Below are positions 13,289-27,800 of a stretch of DNA of 64,000 nucleotides, in pieces. The stretch is from Tomocerus qinae (taxonomy: Eukaryota > Arthropoda > Collembola > Entomobryomorpha > Tomoceridae), in assembly GCA_020055645.1 (NCBI GenBank), contig CM034548.1:14136001-14200000 (forward strand). The letters run 5' to 3'. A program made the translations under genes and the position numbers. How positions within the stretch are numbered: position 1 is the first letter of the stretch; every line of letters begins with the position of its first letter. Below the pieces are notes generated by a model. It worked only from the letters and a program-made list of their open reading frames with translations, was not told the origin of the DNA and made no database searches.

Positions 13289-16200
13289 GTACACTTAATA
13301 CATAAAGATACATTTGAATGGTTCTATTCTTCCATTATTTTTTACTATCTTATACTATTCTATTTGTATTCCTTAAATCCTTTGTTTTCCTATCAGTGTC
13401 AGCCTTAGTCCATTTCATTATCAGTCCTGGCATCCTCTAGTTTTGTGTAAACACAATCCAACTACTTCAGCCAATTTGGCCACCCTTTTATCTCCTCAAA
13501 ACTACGTTCAAAATATTTAAAGCTCCGCGGTTCCTCCAAATAATGGCGCCATAAAACTCGAATACTATTTTCATTGACTCAGTGGGCAGTCTACAACATT
13601 GTCGTTATAAAAAAGTTTTCTATCACACTATTATAATAATGGTTCAAGAGGACATAATATTTCACTGTATAGTATATGTCTACATGTATCTATAAATGTC
13701 AATAGTGGTCTAAATAATCCATTGAAATATTATTTTATAGTATTCAAACAAACAATTACATTTGCAGAAAAAAGAAAAAAACAATGACGTGACATATTAT
13801 TTCTATTTTTGACGCATTTTAAAGATTGGAGCAGGTTTTAAAATTTTTCTCGCCATATAATAGGGCTTGTAATTGTATTTAAACTCAGATGAGATTGCCT
13901 GACTGGTTTTTCACTTGGGCATTGTCATATGTACCCCTTTTGTACTTGTGACTAATATAGGCAACTAGAATTTGTGTTTCGCTGTAGGTACTGATAGGAT
14001 ATTTGCATTGTGTTATGGGATTTAGGTAGTATGTATAGTGCCGACTTGTTCAATAACACTAACAAAACGCTAGCAATAAATCCCACGACGCTCACGTAAC
14101 AGTGTAGAAAAACAAGAAAATTAAATGCATTTGTATTAGTAAGTAATATGTACATAATACATAAAGTACAACGTGTGTATATGGCAAGTTTCTATGTAAC
14201 GTAATACACTTGAGAAAATTATCATTCGCTGACCTTGACAGTGACTCCTCGCTAAGTTAGAATACGTACAGACAGACAAATACATAGATGCAAAAAAGAT
14301 TCATCTCAGCCCAACGGCCGGGAGGATTTTGTAGTGTGTGTTCGTAAACACACATAAAAGCATGCACAGACAGATGCACACTCCACACATAGTATATAGC
14401 AAGGTATATTTATTTGTGAGCAGAGTGGATTTCTACAATCGAAAAATGACAGGTAGGCACACATTGCTAAACTAATATGCTAAGTCTGAAACTTGTTTAA
14501 TCCGCCCACGCATTTAATCTATTCGGGCGTGAACTTCAACTGACTTCTCGCAATATTCAGCCCCAGCATTTTCTTGCCAACTTTCCTTGACAGCGAGTGT
14601 TAGTGACCGAGTGGAGTTGAATTTCCATGTAGTAGGATACTTAAAAGGTTTACAATGAAATCATGACCCCGAATAATTCTCGTTCATTGAAAATGCTCAT
14701 AATTATTTAATCTCCCAAATGCACTTTGTGCATAATGGCTCTGACTGCATGCATAAGTGTTTTAAGTAGCAACCACTTGACTATCAATCAGTATTAAATG
14801 TGTCTACTTGTGGCATAGTGTTTTGGAAAGTATTTGTTTCGCCTTTCAGACCGAACATAATCGTAAAAAGATTTATATAATGTTATTTAAATTTAATGTT
14901 ATGATTTCATGTGCATAATGATGACTGTCTATATCCTTCAACTTTGACCGCTGAACTTTACAACTGTAATAGGAACTAATCAAATATACACATTTGTGCT
15001 TACGTAAGCCATTTTGAATAGAGTGCAGTTGTTATTTAGTTAGAGAACCGTTCTCAGTGTATCAGTCCTAGAGTAAACAGCCAAACCAATGTTGAGATTA
15101 TATAGAAATTCTGAGTGAGTAATTGTAATGTTGCCATATTATTATTATTTTGTCTAGCTTGAGTATATATTATGTTTATGTAGAAGGGAAACTCTTGTAG
15201 TGGTCATCTCAATTACATGCATTTTTCCTACAGTTGGACTCGAACGATTGGGTGTGTATTGTGTTATATAGGGAAATTATACAGATACATGGATATAAGA
15301 AATATCAGCGAACTTATTGGATTTTATCGGGTTTCATGTTAACTTGATTTGGAAAGACACCAAATTGTAGTTGGAATTTATCGGGGCTCTCTCCACATGT
15401 ACTGGATTTGAGTGATAGGAAAGAGCCAAAGCCACAATACATTACTCCTCAAGTTTGTTTAGTTAAATTTGGATTTCAAGTTTACTCCACGGTTTGGCCT
15501 ACGTTTCATCTCCACGTTTCATGCATCTATCTATATTTTATAGACTGCTTTATATCGGTGGACGTGGAAGAGTGGGGGAGTAGTGAGTCCATCGTCCGAT
15601 ATACCAAAGTAATGTGTTCTAAGTTACCCAACTATTTCTATGCAACATGCAGCACAATGTAGTAATGTGTATGAAACGGAAATTGTGGTGATGCTGGCTT
15701 TTCTCCCTTTTTCCTTCCTCTTATGTTACACAACATTACATTATTGCATTACATTGCACAGTGGAATTCGCTTTTGCAAACTCCACCAACCTAGAATATT
15801 ATGCCAGCTATAGAATAGCACCTCTTCTCTATGTCCACTCACTCACATAGACATTCATTTACTATGCTGTGTGGGTTTGGCTTCCTTGGCTCACTCTGCT
15901 CCTATTTAAGACTATCCTACTACTACTTCTACTACCCGTCAAAACATACCTATGCTATAATAAGTAGAGAGACCCCTATGCATATGCAAAACCATTCTAC
16001 ATGTAATAGGTAGATCCTGAAATGAATTCGGGAGTTCTCCAGCCTCTGGCCTTCCTCCTCTCCTAACAATAAAATTCCAGTTCTCTAATACCATTATATT
16101 TACATGAGCAACTTATCTCTCTATATATATCTATATTTTTGCACGTTTCCTTTCATTCATCCACAAGATCCTTTCAACTACAAATTATTTGCATCCTCCT

Positions 16201-18497
16201 TACCTTTGTATTCCCACTAAGACTTATTCTTCGTATGTTTACATCTCCTAATTGATAATGAAAAGCAGAGAAAAGATTTTTCGTATGCTGAACTAGTTTT
16301 CGATAGATTGATTGGATTTTTGAGAGAGAGAGAGATTGTACTTGTATTTCAAAGATCAAGATTCCCTTGCATATAATTAAATCCTTTATGTCAACATGGC
16401 CGAGTTGAAATTGTAAGCAATACTTGGAATCTAGTTTTATATTTATAGTAGCTTTATACCAAATAAAGATCTTCTTGGCATGACCAATTTGACGTTTGAC
16501 CTTAACTTGACGGGAAACTCCATTTGGAAAATTGTTAATATTTAGGATTTTGTGGTCGAAGGATATTTAAAGCCCTTAATGTATTACCATTTAAACGTGG
16601 ACTATTAAACATCGGAATTTATCGCCTACGCAAACCGTAGCAAGTTACAAAGTTAAATAAACTGAATTTATTATTATCTATGTATGCATAGGAATTTTCT
16701 TGGTAGATATTGAATAGCATTATATTAGTATGTCCTTAATATGGTGTGGTTTAGAGTACACGTATAATCGTCAAGTAAACCTGGCTGAGTGATGACCGAT
16801 CGTGGGTTTTCAGAGTGTAGCCAGATTAGGTTTATGTTCATTGCAGCTGTAATGTGGACAAGTTATACTAATGATATACTACTAATGCGACAAATAGTAT
16901 ATGGTTCTTGTTTGCACAGTGAGGTTTGGTTTTTGTTCACTTCCTTCCAACCAATTTCACAGATAGTGTAGCTCTAACTTATTGTTATCTAATGAAAATG
17001 GTCACTGTAATAGACAGTTAATTCAAAAGCGAATGACGTCCAATTCACCGCAGAAGTGCTAGTACTGTCATTCCCAATATGGCAGTCTAATAGGACACTG
17101 AGGTGATGTACAATTTCTACTTTCAGGAGGTACCCCATTCCAACTTGCTAATTGTATCTGTATGTAAGCAGAAAGAATTATGAGTTTCTATCACTACAAC
17201 TAACTACAAATACATTAATATACTGCATAAAACTGTTGAGCATGCCATTCCTATACATGGACGTTGGATAAGTAGAAATTTAACTTTACCACAATGCCTG
17301 ACATGGTACTAAACTCACAATCATCTAGTCACACCTGCGTGGAATATACCCAGTAGGTGTTTCTCATGAAAACTGTTATCTCCCATCTTTTGCAAAAATA
17401 AATCCTGCATTCCCAATGCAAAATTGCATAGCTTAGTTAGGTCAGTTTAAATACCAACCATTAATACTACTAAATCAAAATTATCTTTAGCATACTTATT
17501 TATTTGAGAATAATCCTTGTATCTCATGGTATATAATAATCAGACTGCAGATTAAATTATATTTTGATAAGGGTTGGCTTTAAACCAGGTAGTATTTAAA
17601 AATGTAGCTACTAATTGCATAGTACTATTATGATTAATTGAAGGGGTAGCAAGATTTAAATGAGTAATTAGTGATAAAATCATGTTAAATATTAGAAAAA
17701 CGATTATGTAGTAATATGGATGCGTAGGTAACGTAACTTGATATGTAAAAGTGGTATCTATCTGTCTGGTTACGAGTCCAGAGAGGTAGAAAAGGTACAG
17801 CAGTCAAGCAAAGCAATGTCGATGGTACAAACGAATGAGCAGGTCAATCTTTTAAGTTTAATACTTAGGTTAGCTTGACTTTAGTGGATTCGTCTTGAGT
17901 TTGCCTAATATGGGAGTAGGAAAGATCTAGATGTGGATGTCAGTTGAGAACAGAAAAGGTTCTCAGCATCGGCGGCACCGCTATCTACAGTTCTACAAAT
18001 TCTAACTGAATTTCTCGTTCCTCCAACTGCAACCACTGATTCGTCTACTCTCGGTGTATCAGTATTACTACATAGTACTAGTATTTACGTAGTAGTCTTA
18101 ACTAGTAGCAGAATGGCGATATACTAGCAGAGTACGTAATACCTAGTAGGAGTTAAGTACGCGAGTACATGGTCCCTATGAATATATGTCCCTATATATA
18201 ATGTAATAATAGTTAAGTTTGTCTAGTAGGGGAGGAAGAGGCACGGAAGGAGTATGTAGGATGGAAAATGTGATGTGATGGTAGAAAGAATAAGGGAATT
18301 ACCTTTGCATACGTACGTATATAATATTGGTGGTAGTATATAGCAAATAGTTAGTTTTGGTTTACTGATAGTTAGTGACTGAGTTTGGAGAAGGTAGAGG
18401 AGAAGACATGCAGATAGGAGCGAGGGAGGGTAGGCGAATGAGACGATCGTTTCAGTGGAGCATTCATTAATTGCTGCTCGACTTTTATGGCTTTCAG
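13289..18497. other. AT-rich stretch; possible thymosin promoter at its end
   Basis: No coding exon can be supported. A GC-richer pyrimidine patch at about 17940-18055 (with ggcggcaccgc) is a candidate promoter or 5' untranslated exon for the thymosin gene that follows; its possible donor (TCTCG before gtgtat) is weak. An 84-codon frame at 15408-15662 has no splice support. Confidence 0.4.
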
Positions 18498-18502
18498 ACA
18501 AT
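18498..18502 (+). other. Leader end: probable 3' splice site just before the thymosin start
   Basis: The pyrimidine-rich sequence ending ggctttcag at 18497 is a good acceptor. Using it leaves only five untranslated bases (acaat) before the ATG at 18503. This implies at least one upstream untranslated exon. The in-frame open stretch upstream (from 18455) would then be intron. Confidence 0.55.
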
Positions 18503-21500
18503 ATGGCAGAAAACGGGTCACCTGCTTTAGAAAATCTGCCCAAAGTGGATGCTGACTTGAAGTCTGAGCTTCAGCAGTTCAAACCAGAAATGATGAAGAA
18601 GGCTTCTACTCATGAGAAAATTGTGCTTCCAACAGCTGAAGGTATTAAATTCTGCACTTGAAATTCTGCTACTCTATTGCACATTCAACATTGCTTTTTA
18701 TTCATGGGTAAATGGGCACGGCTTTGCCACAGAACAAAGCAGAACAGAATACTCGGAGCATTTAATGGGCTAATACATATCTAATATCTCCTCTATAGAG
18801 ATGCACTTATTACATATACAATGTGTGTGTGCATTGCACCAATAATAGCTGTGTATGTAATATCTAATGCTCTCCGAATCTCAACCTACCAAACGCTATA
18901 TCGAATTATGTGTGGGGTTCCTAATTCTATCCTCGTTTTCTACTAGACATCCTAAGATTTTATCTATTTAGTATTCGCATCCCTACTACGGCTTTCACCA
19001 AACCTTCCCCATCTCTTACTCTATAATCTAATGCTTCATGGTGTATATTACTACTATTATCCTACATACATACATAGCGCCCTAACAATAACCGGCAATT
19101 CCCTCTTCCTGCGATTTCTTCACAAAAACTACCGAAATATGGAAGACAAAGACATGTGTAGCGTATGCATATGGATGCAGACAATAGACAATAATAACAG
19201 AATCGCTGAACATTACTAACTGAGACAATGTTACACCACAAACACCCTTTTGTTCACACTCTAATCTTTCATAATATTATACAGATGTAAATAGACAGAG
19301 ATTTATTGAACCTCACCCACTACACACAATACACTTATAAATTATATTATTGTATTATAATTTACAGTCAAACAATTTGATGCATGCAGACACATGCTAC
19401 ACATGTCTTTGCTACTACAAATATATACTACTTTTCATATGCTTTGCCTCCGTAAATGCATTGCACGAGCTAATGCATTCTGTGTTTATGTAATAAAATT
19501 ATGCATTTATGGTAGGTGCTGAGTTTTGTTGGCATAATGACGAAATATTGTCATTTGTGACTCATTAATATTAAATTTTAACTCAGCTTTTGAATCTACT
19601 TGCATGTGTGTGTACTATTTATATAAAAGATATTGATTTTGTTTGCAAGTCGCAAGGACAACATACAATGACGCACAGAGAGAGGGATTATATGCCTTAA
19701 GTGTTGTATGTTATAAGAATGTGATTCCACTTGAACTACACAACAGCATGGAAAAAAATAATATGTAGATTGCTTAAGTAAATTTATGCTATTTAAGCTT
19801 ATCGTTAGCCTATGTAATTTATGCGAAGAAAGCAATTTAGTAGTTTTGCTCTTGGTTATATTCTCTAAATTGGAGTTTACTGTATTCCATGAATTTTATT
19901 GTTGCTACTCTTTTGCTTGCGTAAAAGATTATAAATAGTAGAATGCAATGCTCGAGCCCAAAATGTAAATGGGATCGGACTTGATGGGAAAGTGTGAATA
20001 GGAAATTGCATCTAAATGCATGGAACGATGAAAGTATCGTTGTGATTCATTTTAATTTCACGTTTGTATTATTTATATCCGCTTGGACATTCATTTGCAT
20101 TCATTCCTAGAAAATATTAATTTACATTTACACTGAAAGTGTGCATAATTATTAAAGAATTTAACTAGGCGAGCAAATCCATTGCTTTTATTTTATGTGA
20201 ATGTATTTTCATTTGCATTTATAGTATACAATAATAGTATTACTTTTTGAATCAGTTTTATGTATTAAATGTTGTTACGTAAAGTCGGAATAATAATTCT
20301 ATTTGTAGTTTTAGAAGTTTGTTGTTGTGTTGTTAGATGCATTTTGTGATTTACACGTATGTGCATGTAGATAGCCGTAGTTCCCATTGCATTGCATGAT
20401 AAAATTGTGCTTAATAGAGTAGTAGATGACTACTAGAACCACGACTTTAGTTAAAATGTAATATTTTGCACGATTATGTTTGTTTGCACGCAAAGATGTG
20501 AAGCAAGAGCGCCAGCACACTGAGCTAATTCATGGTGTGGAGTCATTTGACAAACAAAAAGGCTTGAACCCCACAACCACAACCGAAAAAGTCGTACTAC
20601 CCAACGCACAAGGTTCAGCACTGTTTTTATTCTTATTTTATATTTCATTAATTTCTGAATTCCCCACTCCTACACAAACTTATACTACGAGAACTACGTA
20701 CTTAAAAACTACAATAACTACTAACTTCATGACCATACAATTCATGCTCCTTTATCTACCTCCCTATATCAAAACAATCAAATTCTGTATATATATATCA
20801 ACGAATAATTTACACCCAAAGCTATATGCATATAGCTGCAATTAGTGCATTTTATTATGCCAAGAGTTATGAGCCTTAAAACTCCAAAATTTTTATTATT
20901 ATAATTGCTATAACTATATTACTTTTCATTTGTTACAATATTATAACCTCAATATAACTCCTGGATTATTTTATCCCGTTTTATATGATTTTCACTCCTG
21001 AGTTTATTAGACTCCTTTTGGCGTCATGGTCTCGTCTAGTACGAGTAGTGGTTACTCAAAGACACTTTATGTATACACCTTTTATTTGTAGAGAACAACC
21101 CCCGAATTGCACGATAAATGGTTTAATTCACTGTGTTGTTTTGTGTTGTGCATTTATTTGTGTGCAGAGCAAAAGCGAGAATTTTGTGGAGTAGGTAACT
21201 TGTTTTTAACGCTTTTACTGACCGCAGCCATGATATATGGCCATGCATGTCATGTCATGTCTCGACTCTGTCACTCTGTTATCAGTTATGTATTTTTACC
21301 TTTGGCGGCAGCCACAGCCACCTACCTATTTATAATTACCTATAGAAAGTCTTTTAACTACGCAGTTTTTTGAGAACCCTTTTCTGTATTTTCTACCCGG
21401 ATACACAACATAAACAAATAATACCTACAACATTTATTTTTCTTTGAATATGATATGAAATCTGTTATGTAGAACAATTTGCTTTCCCAACACGTTATGA

Positions 21501-22516
21501 TGAGGGTGGACTTTAATTAATGAGATCGATATGCACGTCGTGAAATATTATTATTGTTACTAAATTTGTAAGTAGCGTGATCTGATTATAATTAGATGTT
21601 AAGGCTGAGAAGACGCAACAGGCAATCTTGAAAGGAGTTGAGGGATTCAACCAAGGCAATTTAAAACATACGGAGACCCAAGAGAAAATTGTATTGCCTG
21701 ACCAAGAGGGTAAGATTATTCACTCATTCATTATATAAACATAAATAATGTCAACCTAAAAATAACCACTGAATATTTAATTGTAACTGGAGTTGGCATT
21801 GGCACGTACACTAAAGCACGCTGGCCACTGACCTGACCAACTAGAATTTAGTTACTTGTGTCTTCCTTCATGCTAATTACATGTTAATTTGGTATAACTA
21901 GTGATTAGGGGTTTATATGTAAGTAGATAATTACATGTACAGTAGACAATTATTTTTCCGTAACAAGTAATTATTGCTCACGTCAATTCTCCTAAGTACG
22001 TTCACATGTAAAGTATTATTATAAACGAACCAGAATTCCCTGCCCATATTATTCTTGGAATTTCATATAGTATGAAAGTATTATGCATAAATAATTAGTG
22101 GTTAAATTTAGATTAAGGAAAAATATTCGTTGAACATTTTTGTCGTGTTTACTTAACCAATAATTTCTTTGTAGTAATTGAAAGCGAGAAAGTTCAACAG
22201 AACATGAGGGAGGGGATTGAAAGTTTCGACGTCTCGAAGCTTAAGCATGCCCAAACTCAAGAGAAAAATCCTCTGCCTACCAAAGAGGGTGAGTCAGTTC
22301 GGTGTAAAATAAATGTAATTTATAACCGTTTCCTTATTGTGGTATGCTCAGCCTGTGAAGATAAGAATCTTTGCGAGCAACGATGAGGAATGAGTTTAAA
22401 TAGTCTTTTGTTACGCAGCAGTAAATATTAGATGATAAGCTTAAGAAAGTGTGTGAATTGAGCTAAATTGAGTCTAATTTATTGTTACAGTTATTGATCA
22501 GGAAAAGCAAGTCTGA
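18503..22516 (+). CDS. Multi-repeat thymosin-beta protein (ciboulot-like), 5 coding exons
   Basis: The predicted protein of 169 residues has four thymosin-beta / WH2 actin-binding repeats. Proteins of this family bind monomeric actin in the cytoplasm. Coding exons are 18503-18641, 20496-20612, 21596-21709, 22175-22288 and 22491-22516; all introns have GT-AG ends and all are phase 1, so each middle exon is one repeat. Repeat cores visible are FKPEMMKKASTHEKIVLP, FNQGNLKHTETQEKIVLP and FDVSKLKHAQTQEKNPLP. The second repeat (FDKQKGLNPTTTTEKVVLP) lacks the usual LKxT core. The tail VIDQEKQV matches the C-terminus typical of Drosophila ciboulot-like proteins. The start MAENGSPALENLPKV is chosen because the family begins this way. 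A good acceptor (ggctttcag) ends five bases before the ATG, so the leader is probably spliced. An ATTAAA signal lies at 22642. Confidence 0.95.
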
Positions 22517-24840
22517 AGGAACCCTGGAAGGCCACCGTCTCTCTTACTACAACTACCTACATACATAACCCTACCAATACCATGATTACATAATATAACT
22601 ACAGCATCTTATATCTAGATTAGATTAGGTTTATATATTACATTAAACACAACTAATAGTAATTGAATCTAGAGAAATTTAGAGAAAAGTCATTATTAGT
22701 GTGTTTATCTATTGAAAGGATAATATAGTACTTATATAGTACGTATGGCTTACAATTTACAATACAACGAGTATGATCTTATTATATTAGTATATAGCTT
22801 CCAACTACCTGATTTAACCTCCCCAGAGTCTTGTTACACGATCTAAAATACTACATGGGATTATATTATATGAAAATGTAGTATTGATAAACGTACGGAG
22901 TGCGACTGGAGCGGATTAAGTTGGGTAGTGAGAATTAGATTACATAAAATCATTTGTCTGCTCGTTCAATTCAATTAATGTTACTGTCATAATACCCTCT
23001 GTAATTTACCAGACATATTTTCTAATTATTTCAAGCTTACTGCTTCGTTCGTCTACTGCTCGTGCGTATTTTGGACGTTAAATAATGCAATGCATACTTT
23101 TATATAAATCATAGTCATTCAATTAATTGTAAACAGTATAGCGATTCTAATTGTAAATCATTAAATGATTATTTGATTAATTTACGTTCCATTGAGAGAT
23201 GATAGAAAAAGATTGAAATTTTTGTAATAAATATTGCTGATCAGAAATAAGAATGAGGAAAAAGGCTATGATTTTGATAATACATTTTCTTTGCGGTTAA
23301 GTATTGATTAAAGTAAGAACATGCTGTATACTCCCTCAATTTTATTAATTTCATTAATCCACACAATCTATTACCACTACACTTACCATTAATTCTTGAA
23401 TAACCATTAGTAAATAAATATTGTTTTACCATTTTCTGAATTGTTAAGTAACACGAATTAACGTTTATAATTATTTATAAGAGTAGAGAATAGTTCTACA
23501 TTTTACAATAACTTGTATGATTCCTTTAAAATTTTGCTAAAAGTAACCTCAGATAGTCGGTCGTGAATTGAATGTGTAAACTGTGAACTTAAAAGATCTG
23601 CGGCTGAAGGGAAATCAGAGAACGCTTGCAAAATTTGTAGTTATGATTGCCTTCCGAAGGTGCTAGTCTAATGTCGGCCTGCTTTCTTTTGGGGTTATGA
23701 AATACCTTTACCGGTAGTAGTAAAATATGAATGTGTTTGATTCAGGACGATTTATTCTGACTATGCGATCTGTATTGAACCGAATTTGGGGGCCAAATAA
23801 AGCCAATTTCACAGGCTTATTGAAAAGGATATTGTTTTATACATTTATTTATTCATTATTTTACAGATTATCAATCATAGCCACAATTTGGGATTTCATT
23901 TTCACAGATTAAATGGCTTCCGCACTAGGAATTGCACCGATTCTATTGTTCCTAAACATGACCACATTAATTATTCAATCTTCATAAAGAAAAACAGCAC
24001 TCGATTAATTTCTTCATGCTTCCAATGAAACTTTTCTGAACATCATTCTATTTACATATTTTGTAATTTCATATAGGTACAACCTTAATTATACATTTAG
24101 AGCTCACAACATAATTTCAGGTGGTTATATAATTACATTTACATTCAAATTAGATTGGTCTACTGCTCAATTCAAATTGATTCAAAAAATATCCAACTGT
24201 TATATAAACAATATTGATTGTTCATGGCCTTTAGATTGTAATACAAAATGAAATAGGGCAGATAATTAGAGCATGATATGATTGGGAGTGCATTGACACT
24301 TTTTACATTAATTACATAAATAAAAATAATTTTGCAATTGCTTCTATCGACATACAGATAGGAAGTTCTGACATCACAAAATATACATATCTATGTAGTA
24401 CACGACTTAAATATAAAAATTTCTTATACTAAATATATACATTAGCATAAAATGCCACTTACCTATTTAAATAATGGAATTTTGAAAAAAAATTGTTGAT
24501 CATTAACAATGGCTTTGGATTAGATATAATTCACATCCTACGCAAATAATACGTACGGTAATATAGAAAATATATTTACTATATTGGTTAAGCTGCGTTT
24601 GTGTGGTAATTTTGTAAAAGAACAACAAAAACATTACAAGTTGGTATATACTATACACTTATGTTAATCAGCAACAGACGACAGTCATGCATATTGAAGT
24701 TTTTATTCAAACAACAATGACGATGCGACAAAGATTATGGTTTTGAAGAGATTAGGGAACCAAGATTTTCATCGGTTTATAAAAATGAGGAATAAAATAT
24801 AGATATCCACTTATAAAAATGATTGATAGCAACAACGGAG
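22517..24840. other. Convergent intergenic region with both 3' ends
   Basis: This AT-rich DNA separates the stop of thymosin (+) from the stop of nocturnin (-). Probable polyadenylation signals are ATTAAA at 22642-22647 for thymosin and AATAAA on the - strand at 24707-24702 for nocturnin, about 135 bases past its stop. No other gene is visible; the open frames at 23241-23432 and 23727-23912 are AT-rich and unsupported. Confidence 0.6.
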
Positions 24841-27800
24841 CTAATTTACTTTAACGTCACACGCAATTGCTATATGATCAGATGCATAGCTCAGATTGGG
24901 AAGACGAGGGTGGCCCACTTGCTCTTCGGTTGGTAATAAGAGAACAGATTCTATGTCACAATGTCTGAAAAAAGCCATAAAGAAATATTTCAAACTAGTG
25001 AAGCGTTTGCAGAGCAAACTTTTCCAGATATAATAGAGAAAGCGGGGAGAAAGTTGCTCAATGTGTAAATCATACTTGTTGTAGAAGATGTAGTCTATAG
25101 TATGGCAATACTCCCCGTCAGTACGGACTTTCCATGTAGTGTACGGCGGCTCTTCCCCTGCGTATAGCTTGGAATATGCACTTTCTAGTGCGAGTCTGCG
25201 AAGAAATACACTTGCATTAGTATAAAGAGAAAGTAGAGTGGAAGAAAGGAGAAAACAGGAGAAAGTTGCTGTTTGGATAGCTATACTTTATTTCGTAACT
25301 GGACAAGGAGAGAGTGAGTTGAAATTTATTGGGTGAAATCTCATTAAGATTGTGTTACCTGGTCTTCACGGTGGAAATGACCGGCTCGGTAGGCACGGCA
25401 TTGAAATCACCACAGAGAACTAAAGGTTTTGAAGAGGCGCCACAAGCAGTCAAGTAATTGGCTATATCTTTCCCTTGCTCATTTCTCATAGTAGCTAGTA
25501 GGGCTCCTTGACGAGCTTTCAAATGAGTTGTGGCCACACAAACTTGTTGTCCCGTGTCTCGGAGACGGAGATTGGCGAATATACACACCTGTAAGAGAAG
25601 ACATTTCAATTTCACAGGGTCGTGATTTCTTTTCATCTCCGTCTTTGTCTAATGCCATTCAAACATTTCGGTAAGAATAATAGGAATTAAGGAGCTAAAG
25701 GTGACCTTAGGAAGATTAGTCTTAATCCCCCCAAAGAAAACGTTAATTCCTACTTAAAAAGAAAGTTTGTCATTGTTCCATATTCATGTACTTTCACCAT
25801 TCATTCCTTTCTTATTATGCGGGTGAAAGGATATAGCTTAAAAGGGTATATCTTGAGGGAATGTATAATATCCCTCTGAAAATGGAGGACTTAATTTAAT
25901 TTCAATAAATTTAAATATTAGGTTAATGGAGAGACGACGAACCTGATTGGATTGTACTCTCCAAATCTCTAGGATTCGGCTTGAAGCAGAGATCAAGTCA
26001 AATTTTTCTCGACGATAAAAAAGAGCGCAGCCATCGGGACCGTTGTTATTTGCTACATAAATACATGGAGAATCAGGCTTAGAACAAAATACGCCACGGT
26101 AGCCTAGTGACGTCAGACATGAATTGAGAAAGTTGAAGTGATCCACTTCCTGTAAAACAATCATAACGTTATTTGATACTTTTCGTTAATTATAAATATT
26201 TCAAGGCAGAAAGACATTAAGGAGAAACAACAAAAAGCAAAATGTCTGAAGATATTCGTTTAAAAACAGAATTCAATATAAAGTCGTTGTCAAATGATAT
26301 TTTTCCAAGAAAAGCGGGTAGGCAAACAAAGTAAGGCATGAAAATGATATTCTTGAGACTGCACATCAAATGAAATTACTGGGAACCCAAAGTAATTTTT
26401 CCACGTAAACTTGGTACGAGTGTTTTAGCTAGAGTTGAAAATCAGAGAGCTGCTAGGTTTGATTAATAGGTGACTGTTTGAGTTTAATATTGTTTCTCTG
26501 CGTCAGTGCAATGCAATATAGAGTGAGTAGTGGGTTGTGTATGAAGCATGCAGCATTTTATCGCCTTTAGGCCTCAGTCGTGTTACGATGATCAAGAAGG
26601 AATAGTATTCCCCGAGGAGAGCAGAGCAAAGAAGTAGTACAAACAAGAGAAAATGGGAAAGGCAGATAGAAACAGAATGAGATAGAAAGCGAATAATAGG
26701 ATAGAGAAGCACTTTTGGAGACAAAGGAATAGATAGAATAGACGTACTTGAAGACAGACAACATCGGGATCGTAAATGAGAATCTCGTGAAGTATCCGAA
26801 GGCGACGAGCCGTCCAATTCAGAGTGCCTTCTGGTATTCCCACGAAATTGTCATGCCCTTCTGCTAACGCTGCCAATAATCCAATAGACGTAATTTGCAA
26901 TTCGTACCTCTTTACACATTAGTTTACTATTTAAATAATTGCGTGGCTCATGCCGAATGGTTTGTGGGGAATGTTCAAACGAAATGAAGTAATATGTACC
27001 TATTATATTTACATACCGTAAATCCTAGAAATGGTCCTTTCTTCCTCCAACCAACAACAGCACATCAATGACTACTATCACTACATTTATCACGCATCTA
27101 CTAACATATACTAACGGTCTTCCCTTTGAAACTATTATAATTAACCAATTACATAAACAGGTAAACACCACTTTATAACTATTATACCTACTAGTGTGTG
27201 TACTGTTTTGTTGACTGTTCCTTTTTAACAGTCAACAAAACGTGAATATCACGTACACTTAATTACAATAAATAACTTTTACTACTATTATATCAGTAGT
27301 TAAATCTTTAAAAAATTGACAATGTAGTAAAAGCAGTAAAAGGACGGGTTTTGAATCCGAGGGAATAGCCCACCTCTAAACCTAACTAAGCCAGTGAAAA
27401 TAGAAAGGAAAAGCATTTCAGCGTGCTGTTCCTGGAGATAAACCAATCTTTTCCGTAACTTATTATTAGCATCAGAGCAAACTGCTTTTGTCCAAATCTT
27501 ATTGGATTACTTTACATTCATATATTTTGTATCTGTATATATGGCATGTTCAGCCATTCACGACTAACTACTATATCCTTTCTCCATGAGTAGGATAGCA
27601 GAGTGAGATGTCGAATGCCTACATACATACATACGTGTGGGTTTTGTATAACTTATAATTCTAGAGCATTGTAGCAATAAGTCTGTAAATAAATATGTAC
27701 ATAATCAATAATTACTTCTGGGAACAAACAATAACCTGTCTACTCTCTCTAGCTGTCTCTGGTGTATAACAGTAACGTTGCATTGTCTCAGGAACACTTC

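Noticed and set aside
15220-15260. tRNA B-box-like sequence (gttcgagtcc on the - strand)
   Set aside because: No A box or cloverleaf can be drawn upstream, so it is neither a tRNA nor a clear SINE.
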